DNA of 64,000 nucleotides from Valencia hispanica (lineage: Eukaryota > Chordata > Actinopteri > Cyprinodontiformes > Valenciidae), in the NCBI GenBank assembly GCA_963556495.2, contig OY747721.1, positions 29,136,349-29,200,348 of the forward strand, given 5' to 3'. Position 1 is the first letter of the stretch. Every line of letters begins with the position of its first letter. The translations under genes and the position numbers were made by a program. Positions 22,800-34,139 of this stretch are shown in pieces. The notes below the pieces were generated by a model. It ran no database searches, was not told where the DNA came from, and worked only from the letters and a program-made list of their open reading frames with translations.

Positions 22800-23560
22800 T
22801 ATTGAAAAGTTTCCATCCACTCATTGCTTGCAGGAAATATCATGCCATTTACGGTTGATAGTTTGTATGGCTGTTTTTTCTTAAGGTCATAGCTTTGGGA
22901 GGGCCCTTCCTGAAACTTAAAGTTCACTTACTTTATCCATTCCAAAACTAGTCTGGATGTGTGTTTGGGATCATTGTTCTCCAGGAGCACCCAACCAACT
23001 CTGTGCAAGTGTCAACCCTCCAGTGGTTGAGGGGAAGTTTTTGGAGGTAGCCCTCCTTCATTATTTAATTCACTTTGCATAATACACCACTACCACTGGC
23101 AGTAAAAAACAGCCACCCATGATACTACCACCACCATATTTGAAAGTGGGTTTGTTGTTCTTAGGCTTGAAAGCCTCAATTCGACTCTTCCAAACAGATT
23201 TCTAGGCATTTTGAAAAAACAGAAAGGCTCTGTTTGTTTTGTCTGGTCATCAAACTTTTCCCATTTGCCATTTGAATTGTTCATGTTGACATAGTAAATT
23301 TAGAGCAAGGTTTTCCTCCTTTCTTTAAGCCCTCCGTGTGCATGGTAACATTAAACTGGTTTAATTGTGGACAGAGACATCGGTGGTCCAGCAGTTTTGA
23401 TTCATGACAGGGCTGAATCTTGGTGGTCCATGAACATAATGAACAATTTTCAACTCCTATGCTACGATTGTTGAAGCAGGTGCATGATAAATTCTCCAAC
23501 TCCAATCACACCATGATATCAGCAAAGGGTCATGAAAGCTGCTTGTTTACTTACTCTGGT
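22800..23560 (-). mobile_element. Tc1-like transposon fossil, antisense
   Basis: Plus strand: gtgtttgggatcattgttct, ccaggagcacccaaccaact, ccatgatactaccaccacca and tatttgaaagtgggtttg, matching the complement of Tc1 transposase. The minus frames are short and broken. Confidence 0.65.
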
Positions 23561-23804
23561 GCATCAATAACAATCTCTCCAGGATGTTCATGATGTAGAA
23601 TGACAGGGCAACAAGTTTATGTTTATGAGAGATCATTTTCCGTTTGTCAGTCTAATTTCCTCCAGTGTTCACCACAATTCACTCACTCTGAAGATCTCCC
23701 TGATTGAATGTGGGTTAGTTCGGGATGTTGTTTAGCTTCTAACCACCAGATGGCGCTGTGTCTCTGTGATTCAGTCCAAAAGTTGTGGCTGTTAGATTTA
23801 GTTA

Positions 23805-24358
23805 GGCAAGGCAAGGCAAGGCAAGGCAATTTTTTGTATAGCATACTTTCAACAGCAGGGTAATTCAATGTGCTTTACATGATTTGGTGATTTTTTAAAA
23901 AACACATAAAAGAAACACACATTACACATGATACACAATAAAGCAAGAGAAAGATCAAAAAAAAAGCAGGAGAGCATGAACACATTTCATACATATGACA
24001 TCAAGCATTTACTCAAAGGCAATTCTAAACAGATGGTTTTTAGTCTCGATTTAAAGCAGCTCTACACTCGTCAGGAAGTCTGTTCCAGATAAGGGGAGCA
24101 TAAAAAGTGAAAGCTGCTTCTCCATGTTTAGTTCTGAGTCTAGGGATGTTTAGTAGGCTAGAGTTGGAGGACCTGAGTGGTCTTGGTGGTTGGTACCGTG
24201 ACAACAGGTCTTCAACATATTTGGTGCTAAGCCATGTAATGATTTATAAACTAGTAGGAGTATTTTGAAGTCTATTCTCTGAGCTACAGGGAGCCAGTGT
24301 AAGGACTTTAGAACTGGGGTGATGTGCTCTACTTTCCTGGTTCTAGTGAGGACGCGAG
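23805..24358 (-). mobile_element. L2-clade LINE, 5'-truncated copy with 15-bp target duplication
   Basis: A (GGCAA)n tail at 23804-23828 begins the minus-strand 3' end, and the reverse-transcriptase C-terminal frame (TRKVEHITPVLKSLHWLPVA) lies at its far end. It corresponds to the last ~550 bp of the L2 copy ending near 40440. TGTTAGATTTAGTTA flanks both sides exactly (23790-23804 and 24359-24373), marking target-primed insertion. Frames inside are interrupted. Confidence 0.92.
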
Positions 24359-24373
24359 TGTTAGATTTAGTTA

Positions 24374-25315
24374 CAAATGATGATTGCTCATTAGATAACA
24401 TTAGTATCTTTGATTGAGTTAACTGTGTGATCTCGGATAACTTTTGCTGCCAACTGACACAGAGCTAAGATAAACTCCGACCCCGCAAGACAGACTAAAC
24501 CAACATTACTGGCTGTGTCCCTTTACTGTTCCCCTCTGCTCTTTTTGAGACTCTTAAACTTCACTGAACTTTTATAAAACGACTCTGCAGGTCATCTGGT
24601 GAGATTAGGAGATTTTTCTTTCTTTTTTTTTTGCACTCAGGACTTTGGTTACTATGGTTATACAGAGTGAATGCAAACATATAGGAATGAAGTGCAAATG
24701 GAACATTCTTCGGAAAAGAAACATGTCGCACAACGAGGTAAAATCAACCACCTCAGATGGAGCAAATATCGGCAGAGTTTGTGTTTTAAATTCAGAAAAA
24801 GCCTCAAATTTAAGTTCATTTCTGAGAAGTCGAAGAAGGTACGAAACGGGACAACAACTATGAGCTTTACTCAAACTTTTAACTCTTTTTTTTAATTTTT
24901 TTTTTTTTTATGTAATTCTGCTGGTTGGCTTGGTGTTTCTCTTCCCTCTTTCTTCAGGCTGTAACAAGCTGTAAATGTTTTAACTATGATGTGATGAACA
25001 CTCCTGATCTGTTTCAGTGATGTCTGTGTATGTTTGTCAGGAAGATTTCCTCCTCATCAAACATTGATAGCTGTTCCTCACTGCTGTATCACCAGCAGCA
25101 GCTGTGCATCACCAGGATCTGCATTACAAACGAGCCACATCACACACATGTTCTAAATCCTCGAGTTGCATCAGGTGAAAGGACTGTGGGTATAGTTTGC
25201 TATTGATAATCAGATACTACTAACTTTTTTCTTCTATCTTACTTAAAATATTCCATAGCTTTGAAATAGTTTTTTTTGTTTGTTTTGTTGTTGGGGAGGG
25301 GGTTCTAAGGTTCAC
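24374..25315. other. intron 4 sequence, no gene
   Basis: AT-rich, with a T-rich patch at 24884-24910. Overlapping frames around 24605-24895 on both strands have no family features. Confidence 0.4.
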
Positions 25316-25319
25316 TGAA

Positions 25320-25560
25320 GATGCACCCCGTGCATCTCAATAAATGAAAATATAATTGAAATATTCATTATTTTTTAACTGTATAGAGTATAAACACATT
25401 ACATAGAGAAATTACACATTGAATGATGCCTTCAAGATTACAATGTTTGATCAGACCACAAAAAAAGAAATTTTTAATACAAAAGTGGGCGTACTAAAAA
25501 GTATGTTCAACACCTGCATTGCAGTCATTTTTTTCGAAAATACTTTTGATCCAGCAAACA
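25320..25560 (-). mobile_element. Tc1-like terminal-repeat fragment
   Basis: gtgcatctcaataaatgaaa, gaccacaaaaaaagaaat and ctaaaaagtatgttcaacac resemble the terminal region of a teleost Tc1 family. Only the end is recognisable. Confidence 0.5.
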
Positions 25561-25959
25561 AGTCTCATTGGCACCAAAATTCCAATTTACAGTTTTAATG
25601 GGATGATAACATTCAAAACAGGCACACATAGGCTTTTATCAGCAAACCATTTTAATTCACATGCACTATATTTTTTCAACTGCTGTGTATCGCCTTTTAC
25701 TAATGACCGATGGTGGCCCATGATTGTTTTCTAAGTGTTTGATTTCAGTCCAAGTTTGTTGGCTTCTGTATTTCCACCTGCTGCTAGAGAACAGACCACA
25801 TGTACTCTGCCTTTTTGAAGTCTGGCGAGTTGTACCAAACACCTTTGGAGTTTCATGACCACAGATCCAACATTTCATTGTTGAGATTAATCGTTAAGCC
25901 TCTTTAGTCTTGTGACACGGAGCTCTATCATGCTGGATGTTTGACTGCTCCACATCAAT

Positions 25960-26490
25960 CTCAACCTTGAATATCAAAAGGAGATGCTCCTGGTAGACAT
26001 TTCAATCCCTTTTTTTTTCATCCACGGCAGTGTTCTTTGCTTGATTTGTAAGAAAGCCCTCGCAGTAGTTCTCACCTTGTCTTCAGAGATGTCCCAAAGT
26101 TTCAAAAGGAGGATTCATCAGAGAACCTAACCAGAGTGCTGCCAATCCTTGTGCTTCCTGCAAAATTCCATTGATGCTCACTGATGCTTTTCTTGGACAG
26201 AGGTGGTTTCCTTCACGTCCAAAGGCCTTTGCTTCTCTGTGTGAGCAGATGCACTCACACCTTCTGCAGTGGTGTCACCAAAGCAGCAGGCTTTCCACTG
26301 GTGGCACCACTGTAGCATCTATATCAGGAAAAAACAATCCTGGAGCTTACTAGGCCCCCTCGGATCTTAGGAAGCTTTCTGTTCTGCAGTTGAATCTCTC
26401 AGCTCTTAGCCAGATACCTGTTCTTGATTTAAAGAGATGATGGCAGGAACTTTTGTTTAGAGGTAACCATTGCTAACAACAGAACACTAT
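25960..26490 (-). mobile_element. Tc1-like transposon fossil, antisense
   Basis: Plus strand: ccaatccttgtgcttcctgc, ttttcttggacagaggtggt, gtgagcagatgcactcacac, tgcagttgaatctctcagct and gaggtaaccattgctaacaa. This is the same family as the 11.1-11.5 kb fossil, here longer. Heavily broken. Confidence 0.65.
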
Positions 26491-26659
26491 GTTTGGTGTG
26501 GCTTTTGAAAGATAGTGTTACTCTGACCAGTAGTAGTACAGAAGGAGCTGAACTAAAAGGAAAAGCTCTGGATTTACTGCTTTATTTTCATTGCAGCCCT
26601 GACCTGTATGAGATATGGATCCTGACATGCAGAAAGAGATCGTATAATGAGCTTGGTCT

Positions 26660-26830
26660 GTAGGATGAGCGGTCTCCGCTTTAGAAATGAGGAGAGGAGC
26701 TCCATCATCCAGGAGGAGCTCGGATGATGGAAATGCAGTTTCTCTGTGATGAAGGGAGTCGATTATGGAGATTTTGATCAGGAAGCCTCTTTTTACAGCA
26801 GTCATTTGAAGGAGACCCAGAACTCTCCCT
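26660..26830 (+). mobile_element. RTE-type LINE fragment
   Basis: tagaaatgaggagaggagct, ccatcatccaggaggagctc and gtcgattatggagattttga, then tcaggaagcctcttt, follow the order of the C-terminal region of a teleost RTE-like reverse transcriptase. It is short and without ends. Confidence 0.5.
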
Positions 26831-26839
26831 TACCCCCTG

Positions 26840-28235
26840 GGAAAATCTGGGGTTTTCCTAGAGGAGGTATATTGAAAATGTTTTGTTGTGTTTCATCTGA
26901 TTGTTGAAGCTGATGAAATTTACAGGATGCCTAACTAGGCCTTTCATAATAGACAAATCAATGATTTGCATGATAAATTCAAATGAGCTCAAAACTTTTT
27001 CAGCCACAATAATTTCTATTTGAATGCTTGTTTGTTTTCCTCGTGCGTCTCCCTCTTTCTACCAAAGTGACTGGATGAAGAACATGTATAAAGGATCCAC
27101 ATATTCACAGTGGCAGAGTAAAAGTCTTTTTTTTTATTCAAACGGAGTGTTTTCATTGTTAGTTTACACTTTTTGTTTACAAAACTCCTAACTGGTAGTT
27201 TTCTTCAGTTTTTCTTGTCTGAGCCAAGTGATTATATTTTGAACGGCAATTTTGTTTATTAAAAATGTCTTCCAATTGCTGTGGTAAATCTTCTTTAGAA
27301 ATTAAAGTTTATTGATCATTCAGAGGGTGTAAATGTCTTATTATTAATACATTAGTTGAAAATAGTCCCAGAACCTACATTTAACTATGACAATTTTAAA
27401 TATTTATTAAATGGTTTTCAAGACAATTATGGCAATTGTAGAGTCATTTAATGTATTTAATGTACATCCACCCTAATTGTTTTGTTTGTTTCTTCACCTC
27501 TTTATCTTCACTTTACAAATGTAGGTATTTGTATAGCCTTTTCATGCAACACAGATGCTAAAAACAATATTTTTAGGTCACATTTAGTAGATCTGTGCAA
27601 AACTGACTGAAGAGCTATTTTATTTTATTTTTACCTCCCACATTCAGACTCAATGAGTTTGTGTTGTAAAATTTAAATTTGACCTGGATCAGTTCCATCC
27701 AGTGCAAACACAAATAGCTTCCTTTTGTTTTAATCTCTTACCATCCTCATGCAATTTTAATGCAACAGCTCAGGTAGTCAGCTGCTGTGCACAACATAAC
27801 TTGACCCACATGCGCACCTGTGCGCGCGTGTGTGTGTTTACATGCACACATGCATGATTTGAAACATAAAACCTCCTAAAGCAACATGATGAGCTGCAGC
27901 TCCTGACCCACCCAGACCAACTTGACTCTTCTGAAACTGTACTGATGTTTATGTCTTCATGTGATATTGAGTGAGTTCATTTCGTTTCTGCATTGCGTCC
28001 TCCTGAGGCAGTACTGAAAAACAACAAAACAATCTTGAATCTTAAATCTAAAGATCAAGCTTTACTTTAGATGGATTTCTTCATTTCCATCTGAAAACGT
28101 TTTAGGCTTTACCAGCTAAATTCACCTCCTGCACTTACTTTATAATCATTCCTGTATTATAAGAGAACCAGATATTTGTGCTTTTAAAGATCATTTAATC
28201 AGATAGCTATTATGAGTAAAAATGAGAAAGAAAAT
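26840..28235. other. intron 4 sequence, no gene
   Basis: Nothing recognised apart from a purine/pyrimidine alternating tract at 27806-27856 (cacctgtgcgcgcgtgtgtg). Confidence 0.4.
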
Positions 28236-28239
28236 TGAA

Positions 28240-28435
28240 AGAACTTGGTATTACTGTTTGCATGTTCTCCCTGTGCATGCGTGGGTTCTCTCCGGGTACT
28301 CCGGCTTCCTCCCACAGTCCAAAAACATGACTTTGTCCTGTAAGTCTGTGTAGGGTGTACCCCACCTCTACCACATGACCGCTGGAGATAGACACCTGTG
28401 CCCCCCGCAACCCTGCACATAGGATGGACGGGTAC

Positions 28436-28438
<3 letters not shown>
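28240..28438 (+). repeat. SINE-like element fragment
   Basis: tgcatgttctccctgtgcat, gcgtgggttctctccgggta, ctccggcttcctcccacagt and tagggtgtaccccacctcta belong to the same family as the 18.5 and 48.6 kb copies. It ends in ggatggacgggtac and then a TA microsatellite, so the usual GGAT tail is nearly absent. Confidence 0.78.

Positions 28439-28481
<43 letters not shown>
28439..28481. repeat. (TA)n microsatellite
   Basis: Uninterrupted alternating TA directly after the SINE-like fragment. Confidence 0.95.
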
Positions 28482-28483
<2 letters not shown>

Positions 28484-28573
28484 TTCTCACAGATATCTGA
28501 AATATTTCTCAAAATTCTAAACCATCCCTATATTTGCAAATTATAAAAAGTGTTGTGTGTGCGTGTATGTATA

Positions 28574-28833
28574 GCTATACTTGTGTGGACTAACCTTTGA
28601 CAGGCCACCTGCTTTGTGGGGACATTTGTAGTTGTGAGGACATTTTATCTGGTCCACACAATGTTTAACAAGCTATTAAACTCTACTAGTTTGGTTTAGA
28701 GGTAAGGTGTGAATTAGGTTTAGGTTAAGGTTAGGGCTAGGCATGTATCACTAATGGTTAGGTTTAGGGAAAGTGTCTGGGTTAGGCAAAGTAAAATCAA
28801 TGGAAGTCAATACAATGTCAACACAAGTATAGC
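28574..28833. mobile_element. Palindromic MITE
   Basis: GCTATACTTGTGTGGAC (28574-28590) is matched by the inverted GTCAACACAAGTATAGC (28817-28833), 16 of 17. The interior has internal complementarity (tgtggggacatttgtagttg, gtgaggacattttatctggt) and a TTAGG-like run (aggtttaggttaaggttagg). No coding capacity. Confidence 0.78.
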
Positions 28834-28844
28834 AAGACAGGATT

Positions 28845-28885
28845 GTGTGTGTAGGTGAGTGTGTGTGTGTGCGTGTGTGTGTGGT
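28845..28885. repeat. (GT)n microsatellite
   Basis: gtgagtgtgtgtgtgtgcgt and gtgtgtgtggttgtgt, ending about 45 bp before exon 5 of the plus-strand gene. Confidence 0.9.
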
Positions 28886-28928
28886 TGTGTAAAGTAACCA
28901 TCAGTCTTCTCCGGTTTCCATTCTCCAG

Positions 28929-29185
28929 GTTCTGTGCAGCGCGACTTCTGGTCACCCGATCCTCCACCTGGGTCGGCAGCAGGTGGAGCCAGAGGGACAG
29001 GACTGAGTGGGCGGAGCCTCCCTCTGGGTCAGACGGACAGAGTGACACCTGTGTGGCCGGCAGGTGAGCGGGTAGCTCTGAGGAAAACGTTGTCAGCCGA
29101 TGGTCAGCTGCTGAGGCCAGCGGGTGGAGAAGTGAAGCTGCAGAACCGGTTGGAGAGAGGCCGAAAGAAGCTGCGCAACATCCAT
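28929..29185 (+). CDS. Unidentified plus-strand gene, exon 5
   Basis: This 257-nt exon has a ccattctccag acceptor and a gtgagt donor and ends in phase 0. It encodes SVQRDFWSPDPPPG, a Gly/Ala-rich stretch, VWPAGERVALRKTLSADGQL and the basic end LERGRKKLRNIH. The GC-rich exon sits next to a GT microsatellite and a palindromic MITE upstream, and a degenerate repeat array downstream. A 21-kb intron follows. Confidence 0.82.
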
Positions 29186-29189
29186 GTGA

Positions 29190-29650
29190 GTTTTTGCTCG
29201 TATTCTGAAAAGCTATGTCTGAGGTTCTGCTCCTATTCTGAAAATATTCAGCAGGGATTGTGCATTTATTGGATTTTTTTATTATTTTAATTGTTTAATC
29301 ATTTTCTTTTATTTTGGAACATTTTCAGTTTACGCTTTTATTGAAAAAAATTCATGAGGATTTCTGATTATGTTATTCCACAATTTTTTGCTCTCATTCT
29401 GAAAATTTTCAGTTTCTTATATTTTTTCTTAAAACTATTTAGAATACTATTATGCTAAACACATTTACCAGGGGTTTCTTTTATGCCCACAATATTCGTT
29501 TCTTTTATTGTGAAAATATTTTAATTTTTACTTTTGAAAATATTCAGCAGTTTTCACTCTTACCCAATTATTTAAAAAAAATTAGCAGATATTCTGCTGT
29601 TATCTGAAAGCGTTAATCAAAGCTTTTGCTGTTGTTCTGAAAATACAACA
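29190..29650. repeat. Degenerate ~35-50 bp repeat array starting at the exon 5 donor
   Basis: The unit attctgaaaatattcagca recurs in variants: tgctcgtattctgaaaag (29196), tgctcctattctgaaaatat (29229), tgctctcattctgaaaattt (29389), ttttgaaaatattcagcag (29538), gctgttgttctgaaaatac (29628). Spacing is irregular, so it is an old, decayed tandem array. Confidence 0.6.
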
Positions 29651-30361
29651 AAATGTGAAGCAGTGTCTATTTTAGGGGAAAATCTGTTTGCAATCTAATC
29701 TGCTGTGGTAGGAGAAACCCCCACAGTCAGAAGGTTTGTGTGTAGGCTACTGGTAATATCTGATCGGTTTATTTGATCAGATATGGATCGGTTTGTGCAG
29801 AAACTCCATTTTCCAAGAGTTATGGTGTCAGATTTGTGACACAAAAAGGCCTAAGATGAGGATTTTCTTTTAGTGCCTGACTGTTCTCTGAAAATCAATC
29901 TTGGTTTAATTTGACACAAACAAAAATGTCTGAGCTTTGCAAAGAAGAAACATTGTCAAAGTTTAGTTTAATATGGTCCAAAGTTCTGATAAGTAATCTT
30001 TTAAAAGTTTGTTTAAAAAATCAAATCTGCTCTGTTTATGTATTCTTTTAGCTTCCTTTGTCAATATATCTTTTTGTCATAGTTAGATCTGTATTTTCAT
30101 TTATATAAGTATATTTTGCCTCGGCTTTTATGAGTTTAATCAGCTATGCTGCAGTCCCATAGGTTTCTCTTTAGCCAGCCTGAAGAAACTGGATTAGAAT
30201 AACTGGAAGCCTCTCCTCCACTGAAGAGACTGCTCATTAAGAATAAAACGTTCTCACTGTTCCGTTGGTTTCTTCACAAAAACTTTTTTTTTTAAAGGTT
30301 TTTTGATAACTGACAGGACATGCAAGAATCCCCCTGCTTGGCTTTTCTAGATCAGAGTAGT

Positions 30362-30388
<27 letters not shown>
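30362..30388. repeat. Poly(A) run of about 27
   Basis: Homopolymer A in the 21-kb intron. I see no retroelement body directly upstream, so it may be a simple repeat. Confidence 0.9.
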
Positions 30389-30392
<4 letters not shown>

Positions 30393-31860
30393 AGTTGTAG
30401 CTTTCCACTCTGATTCTTTTCCTGATTGTTCAAATTCCTATTGGAACATTTAAAAGGTTCCATCCACCAAATTTAAGATCATAGCATCTGAAATTAACTG
30501 CAGGAATAACACCCCTGCACTGCAGCAATGATCAACCTCCTGAGCTCTGAGTACAGCATCTCATAATGATCATTTTTATGAAGAGTTTAGGATTGTTTGC
30601 ATGGTCTTTGTGATTGGTTTGTTTTTATTATGCATACCAGATAGGGCTGATAGAACCGACCAATGAGAGCAGATGTTATCTATTGAAGGAATCAACCTCA
30701 GTGACTCGTTTTCACTGGAAACATTAAAAATCACCTCAAAAATTTCACGGGGAAATTTTATCAGATAGGATTAATATATTAATAGAAATTATCTCAGGGG
30801 GGAAAACTAATTTATGTTGACTTTTGCGGTCTCAAAGTTCTGCTGAGGATTAGCCACCAACCGAAAAAAAGTGTGACTAAAGAAAATTTTAAAACTGTTC
30901 GATACTTTTTCCTGGAGAAAATTTGTAATAGCAGCTCATGTTTTCTGGACTTCATTTAGCAAAATGTATGATCAATAAATATCCTCATAATTCAATTTAT
31001 CTTTGCATGACGGAACAGATGTTTTTTTTGTATGCTTGTTGCAACTCAAACTGCATGTCGGTTTGCTCTTCTCCTCACAGACGTGTTTATTTTAAACGTT
31101 TATGTGGAAAAAAGGAGACGGCATTAAAACATGAAAAGGGAGTCTGAATGAAAACTGTTAAATTTCTGCCCAATGCAGAGCTGCCGTTTCCTTTCATCTT
31201 TAGGCTGTCTTGCTGAAACTTTTATTGTGAAAGAGCTGCAGTAAGCTTGGAACTTTCTGGCTCAGTAACAACTAGATCCACCAATTGAGCAGTGGGTGTG
31301 AAGGAGCTTGTGGGTCCCAGGTCCACTAAGGCTTTTTCCTTTACCAGGCATTAATTCGATCCAGTTAGTCTGGCGATTGTCCTTGGCAGCGTTTTCCTTG
31401 TTTTCCAGCTGGTTCTTCTGATCAGGCCTGCTCAACCCAGTCGAACTCTCGCTGTCAGGAGGTGAAATCGTTTTGTTTGTTTGCTGCTTTAACCCTTCTC
31501 TGAGCTGAACCTGGTGAACCTCTCCAGTTACACACTCTCCAGTGAGTCAACCAACCTGCTGGACTGTGGAAAGACACATTTTCTCCCCCTTTTAAACAAG
31601 TTTAAGTTTTCACATCTTAAAAGAGAAAACATAATAATTAGTCTTTAGAGCTGCAGGTGGTTCATAGATTAATTTATAAACAACGAACCACAATTTATTA
31701 TATGTCAGAAACTTTACAAAAACCATATCAGTGTTAATCCACCCGTTTATGACTCTCCCAGTCCTGACGTCTAATGCATTACTAGGAATCCTGATCAAAC
31801 GTAGCAGCAAAAATTGTTGACCTCCTTTATCGTTATTGGAAACCGGAAGTGTGCTCCTTT

Positions 31861-31890
31861 AACATGGCTGTATAAGAATACAGCCATGTT
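31861..31890. repeat. Perfect 13-bp inverted repeat (hairpin)
   Basis: AACATGGCTGTAT and its exact complement ATACAGCCATGTT are separated by four bases (aaga). It could fold as DNA or RNA; no element of known type surrounds it. Confidence 0.85.
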
Positions 31891-31894
31891 TCTT

Positions 31895-33840
31895 TCTGCA
31901 GGAATGCTGAAGCTTTCTTTGTTAAGGTTGATGTTATGTAAAAAAAACAAAAAAACAAATAAAAAATAAAAGACTCACATTTTAAAGTGGGTACAGTATC
32001 AACAGCTAACTGATTAACTCCCCATCTCTTTGTTACAAGCCCTGAGAAGGGTGTAACTCCCCTGAGGATGATGTAACCAGACAATCACAGAACCTGGACG
32101 AGGCAACAGGTGTGGTGAACCAAAAGAGTTTTGCCAAATAAATGAAAGAACAACAAAACACTTTCTAACTCAAATACTATTCTAAAAGCCCCGCCAAAAT
32201 AAAGAAAAGCCTAACTTATCTTATGTAACTTATCTACAAAAACAAGACTGTTAAAACATGAATACGAGGTGGCACCAACCAACTTACCTAGTGTATTTAG
32301 ACAGAAAACATCCCTATGTGATGGAATGTATAGGGTACCCCAATCTTACCTTGTCCACATCAAACCCCACCACATACCTGCCACCAATTCAGCCACATGC
32401 TGAAGGAACAAAGGGGCAGAAAGGAAGTGTGAGAGTCTGAGTTTGCTGGAAGTCTGGTCTGCTATGCTGCTCTGTTCCTTTTAAAGCCAGTCCCTGAAGG
32501 TGATTGGTCAGCAGGGCAGCTTGACACACCAATGGGAAGCAGAGAGGGGAGGTCCAAGTAGGTGAAACTCAGGCAGCTTGCACCTGGGAAGCAAAACAGT
32601 TAAATGCAAATAACATGCTGGCATGTAACGCTCTTTGATGCAAGGTTTTCTAATTATGCGGTGTTACCTGCTCCATGCATGTATGCAGAGATGGTGCAGG
32701 TCTGTGTGCGCTTCCCCCAGGGCGCAATGCGGGCATACACTGTGCCCTTTCTAGCCCATTTTTAACCCATTTTCCAGGCGTGCGACAGTTTTTGGGATCG
32801 CTTCGTCTTAATAGCCACATACAAATAAATATTTTTCCCCAAGAATTTCTCCTTGCATATTTAATTTAAGGCTCATTTGTCTCTTCCATGTATGTTTTAA
32901 ATACAAAACAATTGCAGAAAAAGTATAGGTTATGGTTATCTGTTGCAGAGTCCTGCAAAGGTCAAGTTTTACCAACCCCGGCACCATTAAGATGATTTTT
33001 GAACCTAACTCAGCCTTTACCTGCAGTTATCATCAGATCAAATCCTGATCTTACCAAGCCCATAGATTTAAAACCCACAATCGGCCAGCAGTTACGCGCC
33101 CCAAAGTCTCCATAACTCTCCATGGTGCTGTTAGCTGAGCTTGTCCAGTGGTGTCCAGGTCTGAGGTGATACTCAATGCTCTATTTGGAATCTGTTTTTT
33201 GATTGATTTAGTTATTTGAACTCTGTGCGTAAAGTTGAAAACATCTGCGCGTCTTTACCAAGTGGTCAGGGGTGTGAATTGTAATCCGTCAATATGAGGA
33301 TGGTCTTTAGATTTTTCTGCCACCGAAAATAACTCAACCCCTGACTGAATGTCAATTATATTACAATGAATTATTTCCCATTTATCTCTCTGAAATGTTG
33401 CACAGCTGAAATCTATTTGATGCAGAGATTGCTGTGCAGAAACAAAATAGCATCCACAGTCCCTGGCTTCAACTGTGTTCTCCCTTCCTGAATCACAAAT
33501 TAAATTTTAGTCAGGTATTTTTCCACCCATGAAAACAACTTTTATGCGGAATCTGAACTGCAGTGAAGGACTGGCTGCAAAGGACATCCATTCGTTCATC
33601 TGAGGCGAGTATATTTTAATGTAGCCAACATTGTTCTTTGTGCTACAATGTGGAATTTAATTATCCTTCCTAGCCAACAGCCTTATGATGGTTTTCAGAG
33701 AACACATCTGGCCTTCAAGTTTTATAAATTGAAAAAGATACTATTTTCAAAACCTGTTAATACACCGCAGTGCATATGAATAATAAATATTTATTGTTCC
33801 AGAAATCTTCAAACCACAAAAACAAACTGCCTTGCCTCAG
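31895..33840. other. intron 5 sequence, nothing identified
   Basis: No exon with supported splice sites. 32630-33330 is somewhat richer in CpG (gcgcaatgcgggcatacact, ctgcgcgtctttaccaa) and may be an unrecognised old repeat. Confidence 0.35.
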
Positions 33841-33849
33841 TCCCTTTAT

Positions 33850-34130
33850 GACCACACTATACCCATCTTCCGATGGCTACTTCCAGCAGGAGAATGCATC
33901 ATGTCACTAAGCTCACATCCTCTCAAATTGGCTTCTTGAACATGCCAATGACTATTCATACTCCAATAGACCTCCGCAGTCACTATATCTCAACCTAACA
34001 GGGAACATTTGGGATGAATTTAAACAGGAGATTCTTATTCTGGATTTACAGCCAATAAATGTTCAGCAACCATGTGATGCTTTCATTTCAATATGAACCA
34101 AAATCCAACACATTGCTAAATATGCCTCGT
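33850..34130 (+). mobile_element. Tc1-like transposase 3' fragment
   Basis: tctcaaattggcttcttgaa, catgccaatgactattcata, cctccgcagtcactatatct and gggaacatttgggatgaatt follow the order of the catalytic end of a teleost Tc1 transposase (upstream of and across the third acidic residue). Broken frame. Confidence 0.62.
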
Positions 34131-34139
34131 GTAGACTGG

